Shown: positions 7,898 through 15,964 of the stretch, one piece after another
Layout of the letters: each line of letters starts with the position of its first letter
How positions within the stretch are numbered: the first letter of the stretch is position 1
DNA from: Helicobacteraceae bacterium
GTDB taxonomy: Bacteria > Campylobacterota > Campylobacteria > Campylobacterales > SZUA-545
NCBI GenBank assembly: GCA_031275395.1
Contig: JAISOU010000045.1
Location: 1-18,607, forward strand
DNA length: 18,607 nt
Direction: 5' to 3'
Translations under genes and position numbers: made by a program
Notes under the pieces: model-generated
Seen by the model: the letters and a program-made list of their open reading frames with translations, nothing else
Databases searched by the model: none
Told to the model about the DNA's origin: nothing

Positions 7898-7903
7898 ATC
7901 ATA
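7898..7903 (-). promoter_or_regulatory. -10 box for csd4
   Basis: The minus strand reads TTTTGTATGATTG, with TATGAT preceded by TG, 28 bases before the chosen TTG start at 7870. It lies downstream of the alternative in-frame TTG at 7906, which argues for the shorter protein. No -35 is clear. Confidence 0.4.
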
Positions 7904-7997
7904 CAAAAAAGGTTATTATTGATCCGCTAAAAAATAAAAATCGCGGCTCTTTAGGAATGTTTTGATTAAACTTCGTCATTTGAAGGGCGTTATTATT

Positions 7998-9101
7998 ATG
8001 CAAAAAAGAGGTTTTTTTCTTTCTCACTCGCCGATCGAAGCGCGTTTTGCGCAGAACTCAAAAGATTTCGTCGTAGAGGAGGTCGCGCTCTACAAGCCTA
8101 GCGGCGCGGGCGATCACCTTTTTGTGAAGATACGAAAGAAGGGCGTTTCCACGTGGGAAGCCGTTCAGGCTTTTAGCGAAAGGGTCGGGATAAAAGCGGG
8201 CGACATTGGCTACGCGGGTTTGAAAGACAAAAACGCCATGAGCGTTCAAACGCTCTCGATCCCCGCGAAGTTTGAAGCGGCTTTGGCGCGTTTTGAACAT
8301 GCGGCGATCAAGATTTTAGAGGTCGATCGGCACGAAAACAAGCTAAAAATCGGACATCTTAAGGGCAACCGCTTTTTTATAAGGCTCAAAAAGGTTAGCG
8401 CGATCGACGCGCAAAAACTCGATAGCGCGATCAAGGCGATCGCCCAATATGGTATGCCCAACTTTTTTGGTTTTCAGCGTTTTGGGCTGGACGGCGATAA
8501 CTATAAAAAAGCTAGGGCGTTTTTGGACGGCGAAGCGAAGATTCGCGGGCGGCGAATGCAAAAGTTTCTGATCAGCGCCCTGCAAAGCGAGCGGTTTAAC
8601 GCGTGGCTAACGCGGCGAATCGAGCTTTCAAGCGCGATCGCCTCTTTTGATTCTAAAGCGATCGCCAACGAATATAAACTAGATCTAAGCGCGATCGAAG
8701 CGTCAAAAGCGCAAAACCATTTTTTCAAACTTTTTGACGGCGACATTATGCTTCACTACCCGCACGGCAAACTATATTTTGCGGAGGATTTAGGTAAAGA
8801 GAGCGATCGTTTTGCTACAAAGCAGGTCGCGCCGACGGGCGTTTTGTGCGGGTATAAATCGGCGATGGCAAAAGGGGTCGCGGGCGATATTGAGCTTGCG
8901 TTTTTCGAGGATATTCCCGCAAGCGGCGATCGCCGTTACGCTTGGATTTTTCCCGAAGAGTTAAACGGCGAATATATTTCCAAAGAGGCGCATTACGAAC
9001 TTAGTTTTTATCTTCCCAAAGGCTCGTACGCTACGGCTTTACTCGAAGAGGCGTTGCATTGCGAACTTAGCGTCGATCGCGGCGAGCAAAATGATAATTA
9101 G
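7998..9101 (+). CDS. truD: tRNA pseudouridine(13) synthase
   Basis: TruD converts uridine 13 of certain tRNAs (tRNA-Glu in E. coli) to pseudouridine. I start it at ATG 7998 (367 residues), because the family begins just before LSHSPIEARF. AAGGG lies ten bases upstream. An in-frame TTG at 7962, with AGGA before it, would add 12 residues and cannot be excluded. The catalytic aspartate is Asp77 in GYAGLKDKNA. Other family signatures are NSKDFVVEE, the KxxGNRF-like LKGNRFFIRL, and GMPNFFGFQRFG. The insertion (TRUD) domain fills the middle, and the C-terminus closes with a YLPKGSYATALLEEAL block. It is first in a tight run of four plus-strand genes; the next gene starts 14 bases after its stop. 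Confidence 0.96.
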   Translation: MQKRGFFLSHSPIEARFAQNSKDFVVEEVALYKPSGAGDHLFVKIRKKGVSTWEAVQAFSERVGIKAGDIGYAGLKDKNAMSVQTLSIPAKFEAALARFEHAAIKILEVDRHENKLKIGHLKGNRFFIRLKKVSAIDAQKLDSAIKAIAQYGMPNFFGFQRFGLDGDNYKKARAFLDGEAKIRGRRMQKFLISALQSERFNAWLTRRIELSSAIASFDSKAIANEYKLDLSAIEASKAQNHFFKLFDGDIMLHYPHGKLYFAEDLGKESDRFATKQVAPTGVLCGYKSAMAKGVAGDIELAFFEDIPASGDRRYAWIFPEELNGEYISKEAHYELSFYLPKGSYATALLEEALHCELSVDRGEQNDN

Positions 9102-9115
9102 TTAAAATCAGAACG

Positions 9116-10528
9116 ATGAAAAGACTACTAATTTTTGCCGATGGCGAGGTTGCCGAAAGTTTTGTTAAACGCCTAGCCGATACCTATACGGATATCAATC
9201 TTTATCATATTGTCTATTACAGGGGATCGATGGCGGAAAACGAAGCGGCTTACTGCCGTTATTACCGCTTTGATCCGACCAGCTTCAGCAAATTAGAGGC
9301 GATCTTCTCAAAACAGTTTATCGGCGCGTATATTGTTATGAAAGATCCAAAAGACGCGATTCAGGTTTATAAAAATGTGCGCATTTTAAGCCGCGATCTG
9401 CTTATTTACGCGCTTGATACGGGTGCTCTAGCGGCATTACCGGACGACGATCAAAATCTGCAAAAAATATCCGCGAGCGAACTTTTAGCAAATCGTTTAA
9501 TAGCGCTCACTCCAAATATACCGGTTAGCGCGCAATACGTCGGGCTTGGCGAGGGCGAAATTATCGAGGTTAAGGTGCCGTTTGGCAGCAGTTACGCCTA
9601 TCGTCATATCAGCCATATCGCGCAAAATAAATGGCAGATCGCCGCGCTGTATAGAAACGGCGAATTGATCTTGCCTTTTCCAACGCTTATGATCCGCCCA
9701 AGCGATAATCTGCTTTTGGTGGGACAGCCTAATATACTGAAAACCGTTTATCGCGCTATTAAGATCGAAAGCGGACAGTTTCCAGCCCCTTACGGGCGCT
9801 CTTTATATTTTGTTTTGGATATCTCCGCAAAACGCGAAAAAAGCGCGGCGATCGAGCTTCAAAGCGCGTTAAATATTCATAAACGGCTTAAAAATAGAAC
9901 GCTTTATATCAAAGTAATAAATCCCGATAGTTGGGCTATGCTAGAAACCTTGCAAACGATCCGCGATAGAGAGGTAGTTATCGATATTGCTTATAAGCCT
10001 TTCAATTTAGAGCGCGATCTGGCAAAAGAGTTATGGAGATATAACGTAGGTCTTACGATCGTAAGCGACGATTTTTTTAAGAAAAAAGCGAACCGCGCGT
10101 TATTTAGCCGCTTGCAAAAACCGGTCTGGAAACTAGGCTTCAACCACTCGTCGCGGATCAAAAACGCGGCTATGCTTTTAAGCGCGAATCCGAAGCTAGA
10201 GCAAATATCGCCCGTTTTATTCGATCTATCCACGCAACTTGGCGTAGATATTGCGTTATACCCTTCAAAAGGCGACGAAGAGGGCGAAAACGAGGTGATA
10301 GAACATTATGAAAATCTAGCGGCGATTCACTCGCGGATCATTAGCGTAAAACGCTATGAAGAAAATACGGTTACGGTTTTAAGACGCGAAGAAAATCTGC
10401 TGTTATGTTTTCCTTTCGACGAAACGATAGCGCAAAGAAGACTTTTGGATTTTCTCCAATTAAAACAGGCGGAGAGAATGTATCCGCTTTTAACTCGTAA
10501 TCATCAGCTTTTTATTCCGGTATTGTAG
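9116..10528 (+). CDS. COG3400-type protein with TrkA-N-like and RCK_C domains
   Basis: This 470-residue cytoplasmic protein looks like a ligand-gated regulator of ion transport. Residues about 1-115 have a Rossmann-like start (RLLIFADGEVAESFV) in which the usual GxGxxG of TrkA-N is replaced, so NAD binding is doubtful. Residues about 146-215 are a clear TrkA C-terminal (RCK_C) domain: EIIEVKVPFGS, then ALYRNGELILPFPTLMIRPSDNLLLVG. Residues about 225-470 form a third region I cannot assign. It is followed after 8 bases by aroB and then an mscS-like gene, a cluster I recall as conserved in Helicobacter. No Trk/Ktr channel gene is nearby. The ATG at 9116 has almost no Shine-Dalgarno sequence. 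A TTAAAAT box ends 7 bases before it, so translation may depend on truD or be nearly leaderless. Family is fairly sure, function not. Confidence 0.82.
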   Translation: MKRLLIFADGEVAESFVKRLADTYTDINLYHIVYYRGSMAENEAAYCRYYRFDPTSFSKLEAIFSKQFIGAYIVMKDPKDAIQVYKNVRILSRDLLIYALDTGALAALPDDDQNLQKISASELLANRLIALTPNIPVSAQYVGLGEGEIIEVKVPFGSSYAYRHISHIAQNKWQIAALYRNGELILPFPTLMIRPSDNLLLVGQPNILKTVYRAIKIESGQFPAPYGRSLYFVLDISAKREKSAAIELQSALNIHKRLKNRTLYIKVINPDSWAMLETLQTIRDREVVIDIAYKPFNLERDLAKELWRYNVGLTIVSDDFFKKKANRALFSRLQKPVWKLGFNHSSRIKNAAMLLSANPKLEQISPVLFDLSTQLGVDIALYPSKGDEEGENEVIEHYENLAAIHSRIISVKRYEENTVTVLRREENLLLCFPFDETIAQRRLLDFLQLKQAERMYPLLTRNHQLFIPVL

Positions 10529-10536
10529 GTAAAAAA

Positions 10537-11583
10537 ATGGATATAGAAATTGTTCTTAACAAAAATATAGACGATAGTTATAAGATCTATTTGGGCGATT
10601 TAGACCCTTTAAGATTTGAAACAAAAGTCGCGATCGTAACAAATAAAACAATCGCGCCGATACATCTTGCGGCGCTTAGATCGAAAATATCCGCGCCGGA
10701 GATTAGCGAGATTATTATCGACGACGGCGAAGAGTATAAAAATCTGCAAACAATAGAAAAGATTTTGGATCGGCTTTGCGATTTGCGCCTTGATCGCAGA
10801 AGCGTTTTAATCGCTTTTGGCGGCGGCGTGATCGGAGATATGACGGGCTTTTGCGCTGCGATCTATCAGCGCGGCATATCGTTCGTTCAGATTCCTACGA
10901 CGCTTTTGGCTATGGTCGACGCGAGCGTGGGGGGCAAAACGGGCGTTAATAACTCTTACGGCAAAAATCTAATCGGCGCTTTTTATCAGCCCCTTAGCGT
11001 CCATATCGATCCCGCGTGGTTAAAAACTCTGCCAAAGCGGGAGTTTTTATCGGGCATAGCGGAGATTATTAAGATGGCGGCTACTCTCGATAAAGGCTTT
11101 TTTGAATGGCTTGAAAAGGTCGATCTAAACGACGATAAAACGTTAAAGGAGGCGATCGTTCGCTCGATTCGTCTTAAAGCCCGTATCGTTATGCAAGACG
11201 AGAAAGAAAGCGGCGCGAGAGCGGCGCTAAACTACGGACATACTTTTGCCCACGCGATCGAAAAAGAGAGCGGCTACGGCGTTATTTTACACGGCGAAAG
11301 CGTAGCTATGGGTATGGTTATGGCAAACCGCTTGGCGTTAAGTTTAGGACTAATCAAAGACGAAGAGGCTTTGCGTATCAAGCAAGCGATTAAAAAGTTT
11401 GGGCTAAACCCGTATTACAAAACGCCTAATCCAGAGCTTTTTTACGAAAGTTTTTTTTTAGATAAAAAGACAAAAAATAATAATATAACTTTTGTTTTGC
11501 CGCGAAACATAGGCGACTATATTTTTGTTAGCGACGCGCCAAAAAAATTGGTTTTAGAGGCGATCGAAAAGGGCGGCGAATGA
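10537..11583 (+). CDS. aroB: 3-dehydroquinate synthase
   Basis: AroB cyclises DAHP to 3-dehydroquinate, the second step of the shikimate pathway, using NAD+ and a divalent metal (zinc or cobalt). The 348-residue length is normal. Family motifs include the NAD-binding GGGVIGDMTGF, QIPTTLLAMVDASVGGKTGVN, KNLIGAFYQP, ESGARAALNYGHTFAHAIE (metal-binding histidine) and LHGESVAMGM. The upstream gene ends 8 bases before its ATG. The ribosome site is weak (TAGGT), so coupling to the COG3400 gene is likely. Its own stop overlaps the ATG of the mscS-like gene (ATGA). The mechanosensitive partner has no obvious metabolic link to shikimate; the pairing appears to be a conserved synteny of the group, by my recollection. 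Confidence 0.97.
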   Translation: MDIEIVLNKNIDDSYKIYLGDLDPLRFETKVAIVTNKTIAPIHLAALRSKISAPEISEIIIDDGEEYKNLQTIEKILDRLCDLRLDRRSVLIAFGGGVIGDMTGFCAAIYQRGISFVQIPTTLLAMVDASVGGKTGVNNSYGKNLIGAFYQPLSVHIDPAWLKTLPKREFLSGIAEIIKMAATLDKGFFEWLEKVDLNDDKTLKEAIVRSIRLKARIVMQDEKESGARAALNYGHTFAHAIEKESGYGVILHGESVAMGMVMANRLALSLGLIKDEEALRIKQAIKKFGLNPYYKTPNPELFYESFFLDKKTKNNNITFVLPRNIGDYIFVSDAPKKLVLEAIEKGGE

Positions 11584-13175
11584 AAATAGCGCGTTTTATC
11601 ATTTTATTTTATTTTCTCGCTCTCGCCTGTTTTGCGCAGGAGGACGAGGCGCAAAAGCAGTTAGACGAAGTTACGGCGCAAATTAAGCAAATAGACGAAA
11701 AACTAGACGCCGAAAATAATATATGGATTAAACGCTTTGTCGATCAGCGCGATTTTTTGGCTTTGCAAACCGAGCAGGCGCAGATTGCCGCAGAAATTAA
11801 ACAGCTATTAACTAGGCGCGATAGCTCGTCAAGACAGCGCCGCGAGCTTTTAGAAGAACGCGCCAAAACTTTGCAGATGCGCTTGGATTTATTGGGGAGT
11901 TCCGGCGACGCTTCGCCTTATGAAACCCTTTCAAAAAGCGAACCGATTCCAGACGCTCCAGAGGTGAGAAACCCCTTTGCTATTATCGGAGGGCTTTCGT
12001 ATTCGCGCGAAGGTGCTCGTATGCTTAAAGAGCAGGAGATAAAACTTGATTCTTTGCGCTCGACAATCTCTTTAGAACAAGAGCGGCAAGATCTTTTGGA
12101 AAAACAAAACGCGCTTTTATCGCAACTAAAAAAACCGATTAGCGCTACGCAATACGCCGAAACGATTACGCTATTAACTTCGCTTAAAAATATCGAAGAG
12201 GTTTTCGCTACGGCTTTTAGCGTTCAGGAAAAACGTTTTCGCGCAAGCGATACGCAGGTAAAAATGCAGATAGAGGAGGAGGTATCAAAACTGATCGCGA
12301 TTTTGATTGCGATCGCGATACTTATCGCTTTTGTTTTTCTCTTAAAACTAGTCGCAAAAAGGGCGGTAAAAGACGCTAATAGAGTTTTTAGTATTAACCG
12401 CGCCGCAAATATCGTAACGTTTATTATAATTCTCCTGATTTTGCTTTTTAACTATATTAACAACCTCGTCTATTTCGTAACCTTTTTGGGCTTTATATCG
12501 GCCGGTATTGCGATCGCTATGAAGGATTGGTTTATGAGTTTATTGGGGTGGCTTGTGATCGTAATAGGCGGTTCTGTTCATATAGGCGATCGCATTAGAA
12601 TAGTGCGCGACGGCGATACGGTGGTAGGCGACGTTTTAGAGATCGGGTTGACGCGAATAATGTTGTTTGAAGATATAACCTTATCCACGTTTGAAACCAA
12701 TCGCAGAGCGGGAAGGATTATCCATATTCCAAACAACTACGTTTTTACCAATATCATTCAAAATTACACATATAACGAAATGCAAACCGTTTGGGACGGA
12801 ATAGACGTTGTGATTACCTTTGAATCCAACCACAAAAAAGCGCAGAAGATCGCCAAAGAGATCGCCGCCAAACACGCGATAGGATATACCGATCAGACCC
12901 GCAAACACTACAATAATTTAAGAATGCGTTTTAATCTACGCGCCGTTAGCGTCGAACCTCGCGTATTTACTTTCGCTCATATATATGGAATAAAGGTGAG
13001 CGTATGGTATCTGACAAACTCATATTCGACGCTATCTTTGCGTAGCGTTATCGGATCGGAAATTATCGACGCGTTTAACGCCGCCGAAGGTATTAAGATT
13101 GCGTATCCTACCTACGTCGTCGGCGCCGACAAAACGCCTGCCGAACCCCCGCCCGTTTTATCCGATCTAACATAG
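11580..13175 (+). CDS. MscS-family mechanosensitive channel with long periplasmic coiled coil
   Basis: This inner-membrane channel is expected to open under membrane tension and release solutes on osmotic downshift. It has 531 residues, well above the 286 of E. coli MscS. A signal peptide occupies residues 1-19 (cleavage after CFA). A charged coiled-coil region follows at about 22-105 and another at about 145-235, both probably periplasmic. Three membrane helices lie near 237-257, 276-299 and 300-330; the last is the pore helix (GFISAGIAIAMKDW). The beta domain follows with GGSVHIGDRIRI and GDVLEIGLTRI, then a C-terminal cytoplasmic part with IPNNYVFTN. The ATG overlaps the aroB stop by four bases, with AAGGG upstream. 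The build resembles the larger MscK/YbdG-like branch more than plain MscS. Ion selectivity cannot be read from sequence. Confidence 0.92.
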   Translation: MKIARFIILFYFLALACFAQEDEAQKQLDEVTAQIKQIDEKLDAENNIWIKRFVDQRDFLALQTEQAQIAAEIKQLLTRRDSSSRQRRELLEERAKTLQMRLDLLGSSGDASPYETLSKSEPIPDAPEVRNPFAIIGGLSYSREGARMLKEQEIKLDSLRSTISLEQERQDLLEKQNALLSQLKKPISATQYAETITLLTSLKNIEEVFATAFSVQEKRFRASDTQVKMQIEEEVSKLIAILIAIAILIAFVFLLKLVAKRAVKDANRVFSINRAANIVTFIIILLILLFNYINNLVYFVTFLGFISAGIAIAMKDWFMSLLGWLVIVIGGSVHIGDRIRIVRDGDTVVGDVLEIGLTRIMLFEDITLSTFETNRRAGRIIHIPNNYVFTNIIQNYTYNEMQTVWDGIDVVITFESNHKKAQKIAKEIAAKHAIGYTDQTRKHYNNLRMRFNLRAVSVEPRVFTFAHIYGIKVSVWYLTNSYSTLSLRSVIGSEIIDAFNAAEGIKIAYPTYVVGADKTPAEPPPVLSDLT

Positions 13176-13214
13176 CGCAATCTCTAACGTTAGTCGGGCT
13201 AAGTAAGAGTTATC

Positions 13215-13220
13215 TATAAT
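13215..13220 (+). promoter_or_regulatory. -10 box for the tfoX-like gene
   Basis: A perfect TATAAT lies 38 bases before the ATG at 13259, in the 83-bp gap after the mscS-like gene. No convincing -35 is present. It suggests the TfoX-domain gene is transcribed on its own, not only by read-through. Confidence 0.5.
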
Positions 13221-13258
13221 ATGCGCCATAAAGCAAAAGGGGAGGGGAGGGCGCGACT

Positions 13259-13582
13259 ATGGCGAGTGATCTGAGTTTTGTAAAGTTTATAACGGATCAG
13301 ATTAAAGATGCGGGCGTGATTACCTATAAAAAGATGTTCGGCGAATATCTTATTTATGCAAACGGCAAGCCCGCGGTCTTAATATGCGATAATACGGCGT
13401 ACGTAAAAACTTTGGAATGTTTAGCGCCATATCTTGCAAACGCGGAAAAAGCCGCTCCGTATAAAGGGGCGAAAGTTCACTATATCGTCGATCCCGAAAA
13501 TAGCGAAACGCTATCTAAGATCGTCCGTGAAATAGAGCGTGTAACTCCGCCGCCAAAGCCAAAGAAAATTAAAAAAATCTAA
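13259..13582 (+). CDS. TfoX/Sxy N-terminal-domain protein
   Basis: This is a stand-alone TfoX N-terminal domain of 107 residues. The signature is visible: ITYKKMFGEYLIYANGKPAVLICDN-TAYVK at about residues 21-50 in pieces, then a PYKGAKVHYIV block near 75, followed by a lysine- and proline-rich tail (PPPKPKKIKKI). In Haemophilus and Vibrio, full TfoX/Sxy activates competence genes, but single-domain versions are widespread and mostly uncharacterised. The C-terminal helix-hairpin domain is absent. A strong GGAGG site precedes the ATG, after an unusually G-rich leader. The gene converges on leuD with a 54-base gap. A DNA-uptake role is not supported by any neighbour. Confidence 0.85.
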   Translation: MASDLSFVKFITDQIKDAGVITYKKMFGEYLIYANGKPAVLICDNTAYVKTLECLAPYLANAEKAAPYKGAKVHYIVDPENSETLSKIVREIERVTPPPKPKKIKKI

Positions 13583-13636
13583 TTGAAATTGAGCGCCGTC
13601 GGATTTTATAAACTTTATTCGCGTTAAACGACGCGC

Positions 13637-14131
13637 TTAATCGGATCCTATTTGCGCGATCTCTTTTTTTGCGTATGGCATAAGTCCGCCCGCATCGACA
13701 ATCTCCTGCATAAAGGGAGGAATCGGATTAAACTTATACGTTTCGTTTTTGGTAAGATTTTTCACGATCGCGTTTAAGTTATCTACTTCGATCTCGTCGC
13801 CATCCTCTATGCGATCGGCCTGATCGACTTCATAAATATAAAGCCCTGTGTTGAAAGCGTTGCGATAGAAAATCCTAGCGTATGATTTAGCGATCACGCC
13901 CGCGATCCCAAAGGCTTTAATCGCGATCGGCGCGTGTTCCCTGCTAGAACCGCAACCAAAATTATCGAGCGCGACGACGTAATCGCCTTTTGTCGCTTTT
14001 TTTGTGAAATCCGCGTCCGCGTCTTCAAAAAGCCGCTTCGCGAGTTCTTGCGGATCGACCGTGTTAAGATAACGCGCCGCGATGATCAGATCGGTATCGA
14101 TATTGTTTCCAAAACGCCACGCTTTCGCCAT
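13637..14131 (-). CDS. leuD: 3-isopropylmalate dehydratase small subunit
   Basis: LeuD pairs with the iron-sulfur LeuC to isomerise 2-isopropylmalate to 3-isopropylmalate. At 164 residues it belongs to the short (LeuD2-like) class rather than the roughly 200-residue enterobacterial form. Motifs are RFGNNIDTDLIIAARYLNT at the start, then the family loop FGCGSSREHAPIAIKAFG and SYARIFYRNAFNTG. The ATG at 14131 has AAAGGA about 7 bases upstream. It is last in the minus-strand run after pdxJ, but a 150-base gap separates them and may carry its own promoter. leuC is not in view and leuB is about 10 kb away. The assignment could be confused with an aconitase-family homologue such as a homoaconitase small subunit, but leucine synthesis fits with leuB present. 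Confidence 0.95.
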   Translation of the reverse strand: MAKAWRFGNNIDTDLIIAARYLNTVDPQELAKRLFEDADADFTKKATKGDYVVALDNFGCGSSREHAPIAIKAFGIAGVIAKSYARIFYRNAFNTGLYIYEVDQADRIEDGDEIEVDNLNAIVKNLTKNETYKFNPIPPFMQEIVDAGGLMPYAKKEIAQIGSD

Positions 14132-14281
14132 TTTTTTCCTTTAATTTTTGATACGAGATTATCCGACAAATCATAAGCCTCTCGTATAGCTTTTCGTATG
14201 CCGTTATCTAAAACGTCTTTCGCCGTCTTATCCTCTTGTTATTTACGCGATATTACGATAAAAACGCTAAAACCCCGCGGA

Positions 14282-15061
14282 TTATTTTTTGATCAGCGCG
14301 GACATTTCGCGCACCGCAACGCTAAAACCCGTCCAGATCGATCGCGCTACGATACTTTGACCGATATTAAGCTCCTCGATTCCCTCAATCGCGGCGATCT
14401 CGCCGACGTTATGATAATTTAGCCCGTGTCCGGCCGCGACGCTTAAGCCCAATTCGTTGGCGAAAGCTACGGCTTTTTTAATCTTTTGTATCTCCAATTC
14501 TAACTCGCGCTTTAACTCCTCTTTGCTAAAAGAGATAAGCTCTTTCACGGCGTAAGGCGTTCGGTATAAAATGCCGTTTAACATAGCCCAAAGGTTAGAA
14601 AAGCGCCCAGTGTGAAACTCTACCGTATCCGCGCCGCCTCTAAACGCTAGATCGATAGCCGCTTTGTTGGGTTCGATAAATAGCGAAACGGCTATTTCGC
14701 AATCTTTTAGCCGCTCGATCGTTCTTTTTACGCGGGCAAAACTGTTTTCTACGTCTAATCCCCCTTCCGTAGTAACCTCTTCGCGTTTTTCAGGCACTAG
14801 CGTAGCGCGAAACGGACGATATTTGATGATCTCGTCTATAACCTCGAAAGCGCATTCCATATTAACGGGAATGGGCGAATTTGCAATTATACGTTTTGCG
14901 TCGTAGTCGTCGATATGTCTTCGATCTTCTCGTAAATGGATCGTAATTTGATCCGCTCCGTTTTGCGCCGCGACGAAAACCGCCTGTAAAACGTCCGGAT
15001 CGGCTATTTTTCGCGCCGCCTTCAAAACCGCGATATGATCGATATTTACGCCTAGTTTCAT
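14282..15061 (-). CDS. pdxJ: pyridoxine 5'-phosphate synthase
   Basis: PdxJ condenses deoxyxylulose 5-phosphate with the PdxA product to make pyridoxine 5'-phosphate in the DXP-dependent vitamin B6 route. The 259-residue TIM barrel has the family signatures: GVNIDHIAVLKAAR, the active-site block IHLREDRRHI (residues 41-50), NMECA with Glu69, LVPEKREEVTTEGGLDV, and AAGHGLNYHNV near the C-terminus. AAGGAT lies just before the ATG. The gap to the upstream Gfo/Idh gene is only 15 bases, so it is in that operon. Its usual partner pdxA, adjacent in Campylobacter as I recall, is not in the window. The aminotransferase two genes upstream needs PLP, the end product of this pathway. Confidence 0.97.
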   Translation of the reverse strand: MKLGVNIDHIAVLKAARKIADPDVLQAVFVAAQNGADQITIHLREDRRHIDDYDAKRIIANSPIPVNMECAFEVIDEIIKYRPFRATLVPEKREEVTTEGGLDVENSFARVKRTIERLKDCEIAVSLFIEPNKAAIDLAFRGGADTVEFHTGRFSNLWAMLNGILYRTPYAVKELISFSKEELKRELELEIQKIKKAVAFANELGLSVAAGHGLNYHNVGEIAAIEGIEELNIGQSIVARSIWTGFSVAVREMSALIKK

Positions 15062-15076
15062 CGCTATCCTTATATG

Positions 15077-15964
15077 CTAATTTTTGACGACTTCCAGAGT
15101 CTTTATACTATCTTCGATCGACGCCAACGCGCCGCGATCGCCGCTAACGCACAGCGAAACGAACGCGCTAAGTTCGTTGCGAAGCGGTTCGCCTTTGAAT
15201 ACGACAATATCGCGCACAAGATACGAATGCGAAGCGCTGTAAGCGGAAAAGCTTTTTAACTCTTGGCTCATCAAATCGGCTTCGTAGTAGCCCGCGGGAG
15301 TCGCCACTTCGATTTTACGCTTTTTATAAGGCGTTAGCCAGTTTGTCGTGATTGTCGCCACGATCTCCTCTTGCAACTTAAAACTAAGTATTGCGTTATC
15401 TTCGTAATGATTATGGATTTTTTGCGAGGCAAAGATATGACGATCGACGATCTCTTTGCCCGTAATGTAACGAATTAGATCAATATCATGCACGGCTAGA
15501 TCCGTCAAAATACCCACGTCGGCTATGCGCGGCGGAAACGGCCCTACTCGCGTAATGGCAATCGAGTAAATATCCTTGCCTTCAAGCTCTTTTTTTAGCG
15601 CGGTTACTACGGGATTAAATCGTTCGATATGCCCTACGGCGCTATGCAATTTTTCGCACGCCTTTGCGATAATCATAGCGTCTTCGTTATTTGCGGCGGC
15701 AGGTTTTTCTATAAATACGTGAAGATTTTTAGAGGCGCATTTAAGCGCGATCTCTTTATGCAGAAAAGTAGGGGTCGCTATGATCGCCGCGTCGGCTTGG
15801 ACTTTTGCTAACATTTCGTCTATATCGCGCCAAACTTTTTTACCGTCAAATTCGTCGATTTGATTGTCGCATAAACCGACGATTTGCGCGCGCGCGATCG
15901 ACGATAAAACGCGGTAATGTCCTTTGCCCATAACGCCAAGTCCGATCAAAACGACTCTTAACAC
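15077..15964 (-). CDS. Gfo/Idh/MocA-family sugar oxidoreductase
   Basis: This 295-residue NAD(P)-dependent dehydrogenase probably oxidises or reduces a nucleotide-linked sugar. The N-terminal Rossmann motif is VVLIGLGVMGKGHY, with an acidic CDNQ turn after strand 2. The family catalytic lysine is Lys87 in EKP (86-88). The second active-site block is LTDLAVHDIDLIRY (about 153-166), with Asp155 and His159. It starts with GTG at 15964, preceded by AGAGGCGAC, and overlaps the last bases of the upstream aminotransferase by 7. This pairing matches WbpB (dehydrogenase) with WbpE (transaminase), where a 3-keto sugar is made and aminated. It is somewhat shorter than WbpB (about 316), so the substrate is not certain. 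No acetyltransferase (WbpD) follows; pdxJ does. Confidence 0.9.
   Translation of the reverse strand: MLRVVLIGLGVMGKGHYRVLSSIARAQIVGLCDNQIDEFDGKKVWRDIDEMLAKVQADAAIIATPTFLHKEIALKCASKNLHVFIEKPAAANNEDAMIIAKACEKLHSAVGHIERFNPVVTALKKELEGKDIYSIAITRVGPFPPRIADVGILTDLAVHDIDLIRYITGKEIVDRHIFASQKIHNHYEDNAILSFKLQEEIVATITTNWLTPYKKRKIEVATPAGYYEADLMSQELKSFSAYSASHSYLVRDIVVFKGEPLRNELSAFVSLCVSGDRGALASIEDSIKTLEVVKN

Noticed and set aside
11580-11640. Possible lipoprotein signal in the mscS-like protein (cysteine at residue 17)
   Set aside because: Residues before the cysteine (ALA) do not fit the lipobox, which wants Leu at -3; a type I cut after CFA fits better.
13184-13193. Perfect 10-bp palindrome CTAACGTTAG after the mscS-like gene
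   Set aside because: A single 10-bp palindrome is expected by chance at this scale and no second copy or adjoining half-site was seen.
13620-13635. CGCGT-taaacg-ACGCG hairpin between the convergent tfoX-like and leuD genes
   Set aside because: The stem is only 5 bp and no T-run follows on either strand, so a terminator call is not supported.
14264-14331. Direct repeat aacgctaaaaccc near the end of pdxJ
   Set aside because: It is two short copies of 13 bases, one inside the gene, with no further structure; chance or local duplication is enough.
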